DNA from: Amborella trichopoda
Taxonomy: Eukaryota > Streptophyta > Magnoliopsida > Amborellales > Amborellaceae
NCBI RefSeq assembly: GCF_000471905.2
Contig: NW_006499897.1
Span: forward strand, 4,395,228 to 4,459,227
Length of the DNA: 64,000 bases
Direction of reading: 5' to 3'
Every line of letters begins with the position of its first letter. The first letter of the stretch is position 1. Below, piece by piece: positions 11,946 through 23,713 of this stretch. The translations under genes and the position numbers were made by a program. A model generated the notes under the pieces. The model was given only the letters and a program-made list of their open reading frames with translations. It ran no database searches and was not told the DNA's origin.

Positions 11946-13169
11946 GCTCGTTTTGAACTTTTGAACCTTATTTGAATCCATTTCACATCCTTGACGCTCC
12001 TTTAAGATTGTTGGCTCTTAAACCCTTACCAAGCCCTAGCCTTGTGAGGACAAGTTGAGCTTCAATGGATCCCAACCTGGTTCCTCCAAGACCTTGAGCA
12101 ATCGAAACTCCTTTTGCAATTTGCCCAATGCATTCCTTAAAGAGTAATTATAGATTGCCATTGATCCACCTTCCAATACCTTCAATCTTCCAATAGTTCG
12201 AGAGATTGGGGGCTTGTTTTCCGTCGGTCGAGTTTATGGGTCGTCGGTTGAGTTTATGGGTGATCCAGAATATTATGGCAGAACGAGAAGTCCCATTCCA
12301 CCATCCCGTTTCATACTCAAACTATAGGGAGATGATGAGATTTCTATTTTTTAGTCGGCATAGCACCAGGAAAAACCAAGCGAGTCTTTTGCAGGAGGCC
12401 CGTTTAGTTTGCCGTCAGTCTTTTGCATGAGGCCCGGTTGTTGCCTTCGGTGACTTGCATCTCTATAGTACTAAGATTGGTCTATTAGCTCCACTCATAT
12501 TATATTTTATTTATTCCATGCCTAGCATGTAATATGTTAAGAATTAAATGGTTGATGCAAAAGGATTATTCCATTTTATTTGACGGTGATAGATGCTTTA
12601 TTGAATATAAAACACATCTGGTTTAACTATTGCAAAGGTTTCAATGGCTGGGAATAAGGGTTTCGGTTTCAATGGCTGGAAATAAGGGTTTCCCTTTTGA
12701 ATAGACATGCTTAAAAATCAAGCCTTTGTTACTAATGTTACCAAATGAATTTGCCAAGTATAAAGTATTTCATCAACACGCTTGCGTCCATTTTGTCATA
12801 CATTTCATGTGCTTCCAATATGGACCCATACTCTCACCTTTGTTTTTAGAACATTGGTTTTATGAACATCCATACTCTCACCTTTGTTTTATGTACATGT
12901 AGCATGATAATGCTTACACTTATATAATTCCTCACTATCTTCTTCAATGTGGTACTAAAAATCACACCTGTCTCTCTTAACTTTATTTAAGACTTAGAAA
13001 AACCAAATAAAACGTTACGTTATTTTGAAATACTTCATAGTATTTCCAAAACCCAAAAATACAAACACGTGGTAGCTAAATGAAAATAGGAAGTGGCTTG
13101 ATGGAGGTGGTTTGTAAACCGTTGTGTAAAGCCTATATAATAGGTACACTTCACAAGGGGACATGAAAA
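11946..13169. other. intergenic, no gene recognised
   Basis: Just after the shortened LTR, CTCGTTTTGAACTTTTGAA and CTCTTAAACCCTTAC resemble the sequence immediately left of the other LTR (6718-6773). A short direct repeat, GTCGGTTGAGTTTATGGG-like, occurs twice at 12223-12260. An AATAAGGGTTTC block with GGTTTCAATGGCTGG is repeated near 12636-12690. Nothing else is identifiable. Confidence 0.45.
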
Positions 13170-13275
13170 GAGCCCGAGCTTAATTGGTTAGTGCTTGATG
13201 ATTTACAACCTAACGTCTTAGGCTCAATTCTTACAAGGGTAGGGCCTTCTCCCCACTGACTCATCCAAAAAAAGA
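13170..13275 (+). mobile_element. tRNA-derived SINE
   Basis: The head resembles a tRNA 5' half: GAGCTTAATTGGTTAGTGC matches the A-box layout of tRNAs such as GTAGCTCAGTTGGTTAGAGC. The B-box-like GGCTCAATTC follows about 35 bp later. The tail reads CTTCTCCCCACTGACTCATCC and ends in A-rich sequence. It does not fold into a proper tRNA, so I call it a SINE rather than a tRNA gene. Confidence 0.5.
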
Positions 13276-13337
13276 GAGAGGGGGATTTGTTGTGGCGTTC
13301 AGCTATCTAAACTTTTTTTTTGACTCTAATATATGTT

Positions 13338-13722
13338 GGAAAAAGTTTATACAATGTGTTGATCTTAAACTATACAAGTAAGTTTTACTTCAAAAATCCA
13401 CCGAAAGAATTTTCTCTTCCACTAGAAAACCTTCTGATTGATCATCTTGAGTAGGATACATGGTTATGAAAAAAGAAGGATTTTAAGTCATGAAAATAGT
13501 GCATATTATAAAAATTACCTGGATTATCCCTTTTTAAGATTTTTAATTATTGAAAGATCGGCTTGATCTGTAATAATTTTAAAGTTTTAATTTTCATAAT
13601 TAGGGATGAAATAGATTTTAAGACCATCACATGGCATTGTGGTTCCTATATTGCATATTCCACACAGTTCGAGGCTGTGACTTGCTTTGATTGCTTTAAT
13701 TTGACACCTTATACAAACCACA
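13338..13722 (+). mobile_element. Mutator-like MITE, divergent copy
   Basis: It keeps the family order seen in the copy at 3585-4016: AAAGTTTATAC, CACTAGAAAACCTTCT, ATGAAAAAAGAAGGATTTTAAG, TTTTTAAGATTTTTAA and an ending of CTTATACAAACCACAC. Divergence is high and the ends are blurred, so it is an old member. Confidence 0.5.
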
Positions 13723-14910
13723 CTATTTGTATTTAAAATATAAGCGGACACGGTTTTATGTGTCCATGTAGAAATGAGTCACCTTTTAAAAGTCTATTTT
13801 TGAGATGGATTTTTGGACTTAATTTTTAAGGATATGTAATCTCTTACATGTAGATCATAAATATAAATAAATAAATAAATTTTGAAAATTAGAGATAGTA
13901 ATTCTATTAATAAAATATTTGGACTATTATTTTCAATTGTTTTTTTATGGATCACCTATTTGAATCCATCTTAATATAGATGCTTTATACCTCGGGGACC
14001 GTAAATATAGAAATGCGTTCCCTGCAGCATGAAACAATTTTCCATATAAATATATCTATCTTCCATTGCAGTAGCTATAGTTCTTTCAGGTTAAGTCATT
14101 GAATAAACTAATTGCTTGATATCCTCATTCCTTAACAAGGAAGATTAAAAAGTAAATCTGCTATTTGTGGTAAAGTTCCCATGTTTGAAAAAAAATATTC
14201 ACAAATTTCGGGTTTGTTTGCTCGGCAAATCGCTTCCCCATGCATCGCAACTTTGCGTGCCCTGTTCTCGCTCAGTGTTTGCAATGGTTGGGAAGCCTAT
14301 CGTAGAAGTGAAGTGTATCGCCACCCTAACCAACCACCAAATCTCATTTTGATGGAATGGCCCTAGCAACGAGCAGCCTCTGCCATAGGATAGTCTGAAG
14401 ATGTGTAGCCTATCTAAACTGGTTCTACCGACTAGACCCTTTTTCTGATTTAGTTGATCCATAGGTGCGTACCGACTAGACCCTTTTTTTGATTCAGTTG
14501 ATACATAGGTGTGCTTTAAGGGAGGGGAGGGGAGGGGAGGGAGCCTTCCCTAAGGCGTTATGCATCCCAGATGTTTTCTATCAGGCATATGTTTTTAAGA
14601 AAAATTTAACACTTACCTAAAACAAAAAAAAAAGTTTCACTTAATATCCTCCATGTCAACTTTAATTGAAGAATTATACCACTAAGCTTTGGAGCACTAG
14701 AGCTTGCCTAGACACTCTAATGATGAGCATCATCGGTGTTGATACAGTTTGGCATGCAGACTGATTTTTTCAAACTTGATTGCATTTAAAATTAAGCTTC
14801 TCTAACAAGAATTAGAAGGGATAAATTGATATTGTCTACTACTATTTGTACAAATTGAAGTACAAACTTCTTAAGCATATGCAGCAGGGGTCCTATTTGT
14901 TTCGAAGTGT
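13723..14910. other. intergenic 3' of TPS1; small tandem repeats
   Basis: No gene is seen. ACCGACTAGACCCTTTTT plus GTTGATCCATAGGTG is present twice, at about 14427-14471 and 14472-14513, giving a 45-bp tandem repeat. It is followed by a (GGGGA)n run at 14521-14541. The stretch 14343-14396 (GGAATGGCCCTAGCAAC onward) is repeated at 23672-23713, where an LTR has inserted. A short poly-purine/AT region fills the rest. Confidence 0.5.
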
Positions 14911-17900
14911 CTATCCGACTACTACTGCAGTAGATCCTTTAGTAGTTGGCATTGATTGAAAGAGCAACTCCTTAACAAGTTCCCTAGTATCAAAGTTCGG
15001 ATTTCCATAGCCATCTCCATATAAGTACATACAATAGGCCACCCGTGCAAGGTTAACTACAATATTGGTATATGGTTTAGGAAAGAGGGAAGTAGTAAGA
15101 CACTGTCCATTGAGCTTTTTCCATACATCTCTGATCAGCTCCTTGATATTACTACGGGCAAGTTCCTCGGATGCCCCAGTTTCATGCATGTAGCATTGAA
15201 TAGATGTTGCTGCATCTCCTCTTTGGATCTCATCCTGCATAAGTCACATAATTAAATGATATCACCCAAATGTGCTCAATAGCATATGATGAAAATTTTG
15301 TAAGATAATTGCTAGCCTCACCGTAGAAGTCGCCAAGTCGTTGCAAAGTCAAAAAATCAACGATGGCCACTGAATGAGGTTCTGGTCATTGCTTATGCAA
15401 TTTATTGCCTCTTCTGTAATATTTTGTGCAACAAGGAAATATGCATGGACCAAGATTAGTGGCCCTGATACTGATATCCATCCATTACTCAGATACTCAT
15501 CTAAGGTTGGTGTGTAACCCATCTTGTACCACTTTGCCTCAACCAAGAATGCTTTACATAGTTCTGCCCACTGAAATCCATAATCAACATATGATTTACT
15601 ATGTATAACTCTTAAGTAAATAAACATACAAAGTGCATGATACAGTACCATCTTCTTAAGGTAGTTTTTAATATCCCATCCTTTTTCCTTCATAATGTTG
15701 TAAGATATCTCATCATTTGTATTGTATATGGCCAAATAACATATTTTCATATAATCTGGAAGGCTCTCCATCGCTTTTAAATCCCTCCTGAATTTCCTTG
15801 AGATATAATGTAAGAATAAGGCCTCGTATGTATGGCGCATCCACTTCACTAAGGAAGAGGGTAGCTTGAAAAAAAACAGGGAGGGTTTTATTGCCAGTGT
15901 TTCCTAGTAAGCAAGATTAATATGAAGGTTCTCACTTGAAAATGATATATGGGACCAAGCTATGCCATTTTTTCACTCTTAAATAGGTGGAGGTAAAAAA
16001 TATGTTATTCCTCAATAAATGATAATCTTGAACAGGGCCACAATGTATTGAAATAATGTATAGAAGAACTAGAAAATTTATTTGCTCCAGATTATGTGTG
16101 CGGGTTTGGAGGGTGGTTGGGTGCCATATTTTAAATCACCCTTGTTTCAGTATGTTCATTTTAGAAATATTTTTATCAAGAAATGTTTCTGTTTTTCCTA
16201 AAAAGACTACTGATTGTAAAACAAAACAGTCTATTTTAATTTAAAATCTTATCCTTCAGTTTAAAAGAAAAAAAGTGAAACTCAGGTATGGAAGTTTTTG
16301 TTTTGAATGTGATTTAGAAAATGATGGTCATTGTTTAAAATGTGCATTTATCAGCTGCCTGGTTGGGGCCACCCTACAAAGTCCATCATTTGAATGAATT
16401 CAAGATAGAACATTTTTAGTCCTCTAGATCTATTTTCTTTTTTATAAAAATTCATAGTGGTGGACAAGAGAATTAAATGGCAAATTTTTCATTCCTCACC
16501 CATCCAAGAGGTTAAAAATGATGAGTAGCCACTCGGTTGTATGAGGCCAAGGCCATACGAAAACGTTTTCCTTCATAAAATATCTAAAAAATCAATAACC
16601 TCTTGATCTTTGCAACTCTGCAGGGCTGGCTTGCTAGTTGGATACTAAAGGAGGAATGAAGAACCAAATATTGTCGTACCTTTGAACCGCCATGGGGAAG
16701 AGTTCTAATTCATCTTGTGATCCATAAATGTCATAAACATCATCAATAGATGCCATTAGGCAACCTATTTTGGTGAGGGCCTCCCTTGTCATGCTGAATT
16801 CAGGCTCGAAGATAAGCCCTATCGTACACCATAAAGTTTCAACAATCCGGTCTCTAACAAAAGGTAGGTTAGTTGCGAAGCCCAAATCAGTCCACCACCT
16901 ACATAGACAAAAATAGTTAGCAGCCACAAGAGTTATGCTGAGCAATGAGGTAAGGATAAAAGTCAACAGTAGATATTACCTTGACATATGTTTAAGATTT
17001 TCTTGGTGTATGCATTGTACTGAGTTGAATTCCAATGTAGCAAATTCAAGTAAAATGGGGACCATGTTATCCGCTTGCTCATAGACTCCCATGTACTGTT
17101 TAGCCTCTTGCCTGATCGTTCTCCAGTGCAAAGGAATCTCTAACGAATGTCGTACTTTTTGAGCAAGACTTGGCTCTAATTGTTCCATCAAAGCCTTCTT
17201 GAGATTCCTACTTGTGAAAGCCCATGCTTCATCCAATACATCTTCTCCAGGTAAGCACAGGTGAGAAGCTTCATACAAGCTCAACAATCCCTTCACGTCT
17301 CCAATCACACTTACTTTGAAACTCCCTTTTTCATCTTTGAATCCTCCAAATACGTCTGGTGACACATGTTTCATTCACTACGGTAAACAATCCTCTTGTT
17401 TGCTAGCTAGCTACCACTTGTTCAGTCATTTCAAGATTCAAAAAAAACTATAATTTCTGACAAAAAGGATGTAAATAGAGATCTAAGTTACAAACTTATA
17501 TAAGTGTTGTCTTTGCTAAGTACCTGATGACATATGATATCCATGATGTCTAAGTAGCCCAAATGCGAGTGAGACTGTATAGAGATCATCACGCCATGAC
17601 TGCTGGATATTTCCACTGGTGTAAATGTTGGCTAGAGCTACTTCGAACTCCTCCTCGAAGTGATAGGCCACTCCCAATCGTTGGATGGAGTCTATGAGCT
17701 CGCCCAATGCAACTGGTTCATTTATTCTCTCTACTAAAAGTGCCTTGAGTTGTTGCTTTAGCACCTTGGATCTGTTCATATATTGCTCTCCCTGTTTCAA
17801 AGTCCTTAACTCCATCAATTCAAAAAAGGGGAACATAAATCTTGAATAAAGAAACAATTATTAGCCACATGTGATCTCGTTCATGGTTCAAACATGCATC

Positions 17901-18369
17901 ACAGAAACAAATATAAGACAAGTAAACATGGTGGCATGTCGAATTGAAATTCAGAAAATTATAGCGAATAACAAGCCTTATAGTTGAAAAGCAATGGATA
18001 TGTAGTGGATATAACAAGTATTATATCTAAAAGAAATGATCCTATTGGACTCTCCCCTACCCACGTGTGTAGAACCCCAAAGGATCATCATTAAATTTGA
18101 CACGGATCTATAGAAAAGTCAAATCCCACAATCATATAATAGCTTTTTTAGAGATCCGTGCCAACTTTAGTGGTGATCCCTTAAGGTCCTACACACATGG
18201 GAAGATCCTATAGGATCATTACTCTATATCTAAAACTAACAAAAAATAAAGAATAGGCAATGAATATTAACCCATTTCTTTTATGGTATTTTGAAACCCA
18301 AATAGCCTTTATGTTGATATATTGTATAGCATCGTTTATCCATTACCAAAATATTTCACACTTACGAGG

Positions 18370-19128
18370 GACCTGAACAAAAATGAAGGGACCGAACACG
18401 ATTGGGCCCAAAGTTATGAGACCTTGATCAGGACCGGATTGGACTAACTAGACCCAGATCCGGACCCAAGTAGTGTTTGGGTCAAATATTTGGACTCAGA
18501 CTCGACCCGCAGGGTCCAATTCTTGGACTCATACCCAGACTTTAGGGTTAGGTCCGGGTCCATTGCTACCCCTACGTAAAGCGTGAGATTTGGAATTTTT
18601 CTTTTTTGAGGTTAGTACAGGTTGCTAATGTTATATTCCCCAATGTGGAATCCTAAACTTCTCTTAGATTGGGTTTAATCCAATGGATCTAAAATTTGGA
18701 TCCGAATAATAATTCATATCGGATCCAGTACACGTGGATATTAACCCATTTCTTTTATGGTATTATATAAACATGTATGCTATATAATTTTTTTTTATAT
18801 ATTATTTTATAGATATAAAATAAATTTTTTGGATCTGATAGGGTCCAGATCCGGATCCGAATTCAAACCCATGTATACTTTTTGGATCTGGATATGGATA
18901 TGGATCTGAATATTCTAGATCTGATACATATAAAATAGTTTTATTTTTATCTGATAGGGTACGGATCCGAATTTGAATCCCATGAATACTTTTTGGATCC
19001 GCATCCGAATCTGAATATTCTGGATCCGATCGAATCCTTATCAAGATCGGCGACCCGTATACTTTTCGGATTTGAATCCAAAACCTAGTGGATCTTGACC
19101 CGATCCGATCCATTCTCAGGCCTACCAA
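18370..19128. mobile_element. GGATCC-rich non-autonomous elements in TPS1 intron 1
   Basis: Two pieces are nested here. At about 18370-18580, sequence rich in GACCCGGAC words ends in CATTGCTACCCCTA, the complement of the TAGGGGTAGCAATG start used by many small hAT-like elements. At 18660-19128, blocks of roughly 125 bp repeat GATCTGATAGGGT, GGATCCGAA and ATACTTTTTGGATC at least three times and end near CCATTCTCAGGCCTA. The sister TPS intron lacks both, so they inserted after the duplication. The family assignment is tentative. Confidence 0.45.
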
Positions 19129-19399
19129 GTAGGTCTATTGCTCAAGGGAGTAGATGAACAGCAATGCGCCCACAAGAGCATGGTATAGGTGCTCCTATCT
19201 ATAATATCTCTTCTATGGATAGGGACATCGAGGCACTCAATAAGTTTAAGACCCTATAGAGAGACTTTAGAATAGGATACTTTTTGAGGGAGACCAAAGT
19301 TTTAGGTAACCTACTCCGTAATCCATTTTCATTTCTATCTCTTTCTATAATAAATACTTTATAACAGGTAATTTGTTTTGGAGATATATAATAGAAAAT

Positions 19400-21540
19400 C
19401 TAATGCACTTGACCTTGTAATGAATATTGTGTTTCAATTTAAAAAGTAAATATTTCGAATATGAGTAAATGGAGAATCTACTGTTTTTTGAGGGTTATTC
19501 ACCTTATTGAAAACCTAATTCTCAATCCCCAAAAAGATTTTGTGGGGAATAAAAAAAGTGTTATTACATTTGGAAGGGGTAATCGCAATAATTAAGTATG
19601 CATCACATGCGTCTCTTGCAAGTATATACACATGTTAAGGCATAGTTGAGGGGAGGATACATGACGATCATTTAAGATTTTTTTATAATTGAAACAGGAA
19701 GATCGTAGGAGTTGTAGTAAGTAAGAGAAATATGGAAATGGAGTAAAAAACATTAGATACGTAAATATATTATAACACAATATAAGATTATGAGCTATAG
19801 TTATTATATAGATATGTTAAAACCATTAGAAAATAAGTTTGTCTTTTTTATGTTGTATCATTAGAGTCATTATTGACAAATTTTTGTCTAAACTTTTAAT
19901 AATTGCAACAACAATATTTACTTTATTGTCACGACACAAAAAATATGACAGATGTAACGGGAGCATATAATAAAATAACAACAATAATACTAAACACAAA
20001 AACTACATTAGTAAATAGCAGCCATGGTAGCCCAAGATATACGATTATTAATCAAAGAGAAAACAAACAGACTCCCAACATAGGATAGCAATAAACTAAA
20101 ACAAAAAAATCTAAAAACGTAAAGTAGTAGTCCATCCAAAATGCTATACTGTGTACACCAATAAAATAAAAATAAATAATAAGAAACGTGAAACTAAGGA
20201 AACTTCTATATGCAAAAAAAATGCAACAAAATGCTTAAGCACATTTAAATATTCGAAGCTCACCCTATATTCCCAATTGCCTAAATCTTCAAGTGTCTTA
20301 TTGGGTTACTCTTCTCATGACTCTAACAATTATTTTGAGATGTATGGCTATTTTGATAGATTATTTTCTAGGGAGTATATTGCACTTTTTGAAGGGAGCA
20401 TATTGGCTAACTTTTTTTTAGAAATATTTGTTAAATTAAGATTCTTAATAAACTCCCACTTTTAATGTACTTATCCTTTAACCAAAATTCAAAGGTCTTA
20501 AATCAGTGAAGGCATAAATTTATGGCGAAGAGATTTTTTGAAAAAAATTTATGAAAAAAGATAAAGTACGGATTTATATTGGTTCAATTAAAAAAACATG
20601 ATGTTTTGAAGATCTTTTAAAAAACATGGAGTTTTTAATGAATTTAAAAATACTGGAGATTTTCTCAAAAAACAATTGTGTTTTAATTGGAGACTTGCTA
20701 ACTGTGGGAGTCTCTTACGATTGAGTAGATAATTATGGGAGTCTCTTACGATTGAGTAGATAATTAGTTAATTTAGATCTTGAAAGGAAAAATAAAACAT
20801 AAAAGGGAGTTGATTCATGTATTTAGATCTTAACCTCCAAAGTATAGACGAATATGGGTTTGACGGGTGGTTGTGTTAAACAGTTGTATGCACTATATTT
20901 GATATGTGGAAATTTTTTTTGGGGAAATATAAGTTAAGGGGTTCAAACCCACTCCAAAAACATTGTAGGTTCAAATGATCACAATTTACTTGATGGTTTG
21001 TTTTTAAATTTTATTTTTAATCAGGTATGTCTCGAAAAAGAAAGAAATTAAAAAAAGCTCACGTTGCTCCTATTCAGTGTTTGAAAACCTAAACAATTAG
21101 CCATATTTTTCATAATTTTACCTCTGAAAAGTCATTAACAAAATGATTAAAATACCCTGTTTGCTTAAGGTTAAAAATATTGAATAGCTTGTTTGGTATA
21201 AGAAATGACGAACAATAAGGGGTATTTGCTTTACCTATGTCAAATGACATAAATAACTCATAGGGGCGAGGTCGAGTAACTCGGCTGAGACATAGGACAC
21301 TTGTAGGGGGAGCTTCCATGAGTTAAAAGTTTAGCTCAGTGAGCTCACTTGGATTTAGTTGTTTGATTCAATTCAAGTTCTTAGATACTGTGATTGACAT
21401 TACAAATTGAAGTTTACATATCCTATTCTCCTAATTTAGCTGAGTGCATACTTAAATTAATTCATTGAAAATGAATTATTTTGATTTTTTTTTTTGAATA
21501 ATTCAGTGATAGGAGTCAGGCTTGAGGTACGACACTAATA
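19400..21540. other. extra ~2.1 kb in TPS1 intron 1, unrecognised
   Basis: Intron sequence matching the sister TPS intron (45341-45720) is present on both sides: 21545-21668 and 19135-19405 in inverted orientation. The stretch between is absent from the sister, so it is an insertion or a retained piece. It is AT-rich. A 35-bp direct repeat, GGGAGTCTCTTACGATTGAG plus TAGATAATTA, lies at 20704-20771. I see no ORF with a known family, no LTR and no clear inverted ends. Confidence 0.45.
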
Positions 21541-21854
21541 TAGCCCTGCTAAACACCTGCTGCTAACCACTTAAGCTCAAACCCGATTCCTAAAATTTTG
21601 TGAATTTTCCTATGATGCAAATCAATGAAATTACGAATTCTGACTTGTATAATCACCATTCGATTTACCTGATACTCACTTCTTATTGCTTTAATGCGAT
21701 CATAATCCCAAACGGTAGGCAGATAGTTTGCAGACCGACGATTAGTTGTGGTTTTGCATGCTGCTGAGGTCAAATCCATTGAGACAATTGTACCGGCCTT
21801 GTCCCTATAAATGGTAGAGAGCGTCTGGTTTGAAACAAGGCAAAGTCTTGTACA

Positions 21855-21863
21855 TATTTATAG
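21855..21863 (-). promoter_or_regulatory. TATA box candidate for TPS1
   Basis: The minus strand reads CTATAAATA about 80 bp upstream of the Met codon at 21779. A start of transcription some 30 bp downstream would make that Met the first in-frame start codon. This supports a short N-terminus. A second ATG at 21849-21851 overlaps this region and leads to an early stop. Confidence 0.4.
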
Positions 21864-22012
21864 AGCATATGAAGCACATAAATTCAAACTTCGTTTATTA
21901 CTTCACATTTTTTTATGTCATGTTGGGAGATAGAACTTTCGCGCACGATTCTTAGTGCTGAAAGCATGATTATCATAAGATGCTCTCTTATCTTTCGCTT
22001 TTGTGTTCACGC

Positions 22013-22495
22013 CAGTGTTCACAAAATCGAACCACAACGGTTAATCGGTCATGGGGTCGGAAGCGGTTTAACTGGCCCAACCGGTAAACCGGCCGATTCA
22101 ACCGTTCTAACCGGATAAGTCCTGGGTAGCCAAAAAATTATTGAAAAAATTAGAAAAGTTGCAAAAAAAAAATATACTGAAATGTGAAAAACATATAAAG
22201 AATGATTAAAATAAAATGCATTCAAATGAAGCTGAAAATTAATGAAAAAAATGGATTTTAAAAGTGAGTATTAGTGACCAAAATAAATTTTAATATTCAC
22301 ACAATGTAAAAAAGATTAAAAAAATGTATTTCAAATCAAATTCCTTATTTTTGGCATTTTATAGACATTTTTTTGAATTTTTATTTTTAAAATACTGGCC
22401 GTTCACCAAAACTGCCGGAAACTGGAACTGGCAAGGGGCCGGTTCCTATCTAACCGGGTGGTCACCGGTTGGATCGCCCGATTTTTCTAACAATG
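22013..22495. mobile_element. hAT-like MITE upstream of TPS1
   Basis: The left end is CAGTGTTCACAAAATCG and the right end is its imperfect inverted match CGATTTTTCTAACAATG. Next to each end is GC-rich sequence full of AACCGG and CCGGTT words, a layout common in plant hAT elements. The flanks GTTCACGC (22005-22012) and GTTCATTC (22496-22503) agree at six of eight bases, fitting an aged 8-bp target duplication. The interior is AT-rich and non-coding. It sits about 230 bp upstream of the TPS1 start. Confidence 0.65.
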
Positions 22496-22729
22496 GTTCA
22501 TTCCCCTTTTTTTTTTCTTTTTTCTTTTTAATTTTTGCCCTTTTCTTATTTTTTCAAAAATACCCCCTCTACGGATTTTGAATGTCCATCATCATCATCT
22601 TAGCCTTTTCCCATCATGAATGTTCAAATATGTCAAAATAACTAAATCTGTCACTAGATGATTATTTCTTCAAAGAATATGTAAAATAAATAAGGAAATG
22701 ATATCATGTCATTATAGTATAATAGTGAA

Positions 22730-23123
22730 GGGAAAAGTTTATATAGAGCCGAGGCTCTAAACAATCAAATTTGAGCCTACCTCCAAAATTTCACTAGAAG
22801 AGGTTGTTTTAATGCTCAAATATCTTCAAATTGATCGTCTTGACATCAAGATGGATGGACATCTGAAAAAAATGGATTGCATGTTTTGGAAATCATGTAT
22901 TTTGTAACGCATTTTTGGACCATTAATATTCAAGATTTTCAAGTTTTCATAGATATGTTGATCTACACTATTTTTAAAGCTTTAAACGTTATAAATAAAT
23001 ATGAAACTATATTTTAAGGTTATTACAAAGATTTCTAATATTGAAACCACATTTCTTGACATTATTTAAAGGCATGTTCTAATTTTGATTGTTTAGAGCC
23101 TAGGTTCTATACAAACCACACCA
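22730..23123 (+). mobile_element. Mutator-like MITE, copy b
   Basis: It is very similar to the copy at 3585-4016. The left end is GGGAAAAGTTTATATAGAGC, followed by CGAGGCTCTAAACAATCAAA; the right end is TTTAGAGCCTAGGTTCTATA followed by CAAACCACACCA. The flanks AATAGTGAA (22721-22729) and AATAATAAA (23124-23132) match at seven of nine positions, as expected for a worn 9-bp duplication. Confidence 0.7.
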
Positions 23124-23132
23124 AATAATAAA

Positions 23133-23708
23133 TTCACACTTCTAAAAAAACATGTTTATGGTATTTGTGTGACAAAATTTCGGGCACACTCTCTTTATCT
23201 CAATAATTAATCTCAAAAGAATGTTTTTTTTAATTTACACCTTTTATATGGTCAAAATGAGTCACCTCCAACAATGAATCTAGACCTCCCATTTGGTGAA
23301 TTTCAAGATCTAGGCCTTTATGAATTCAAAATCAGTTTTTTATTTTTTAACGTTGTTATCTAATTATAATAAAGTTACGTAAAAAGTTTGGAAAGAAAAA
23401 AAATTCCTTCTAAGGCCTAGATCTAAGCATCTCACCGAAATAGATGGCCTACGTTAATTGGGCTAAAAGACACTTTCAAAGTTGTGTTTTCAACTTCTTT
23501 TTTTTTTTGTTGTGATCGTTTATTAGAATGAAAAGAGTGTAGATTTTAAAATTTGGTTCAAACAACTAGCCCTAACATGATTTTTGAAAATTGTTTCATT
23601 ACATTACTATACAACCATTGCATGAAATCACTGCACCCTAAAAATACCTAAACCTGCACATTAAGAATTTGATGGAATGGCCCAAGTAACAAGCAGCCTC
23701 TGCCATAG
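23133..23708. other. intergenic, no gene recognised
   Basis: AT-rich sequence with no supported gene or repeat, except that its last 40 bases (GGAATGGCCCAAGTAAC onward) repeat the stretch at 14343-14384. Confidence 0.4.
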
Positions 23709-23713
23709 GAGAG

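Larger units (their letters stand above)
14911..21779 (-). pseudogene. TPS-b terpene synthase, seven exons, stop in exon 6 (TPS1)
   Basis: Exons on the minus strand: 21669-21779, 17524-17791, 16980-17355, 16680-16898, 15649-15787, 15322-15570 and 14911-15234. All junctions are GT-AG and keep phase. The 219, 139 and 249 bp exon sizes are those usual for plant TPS genes. Exon 1 has the TPS-b/a motif RRSANYLPTVW (RRx8W), exon 4 the DDxxD metal site (DDVYD), and exons 6-7 the second metal site NDLATSTDE. An in-frame TGA at 15349-15351, where the sister gene has Arg, would end the protein just before that second site. Exon 5 begins RRDLKAMES where most family members have RWD. Intron 1 is 3.9 kb, against 1.1 kb in the sister, because of insertions. 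The likely start is Met at 21779; no plastid transit peptide is encoded in frame. The ancestral product was probably a monoterpene, but the enzyme is now likely inactive. Confidence 0.85.

Noticed and set aside
13170-13275. tRNA gene
   Set aside because: A- and B-box-like sequences are present but there is no acceptor stem or anticodon arm, and the tail is that of a SINE.
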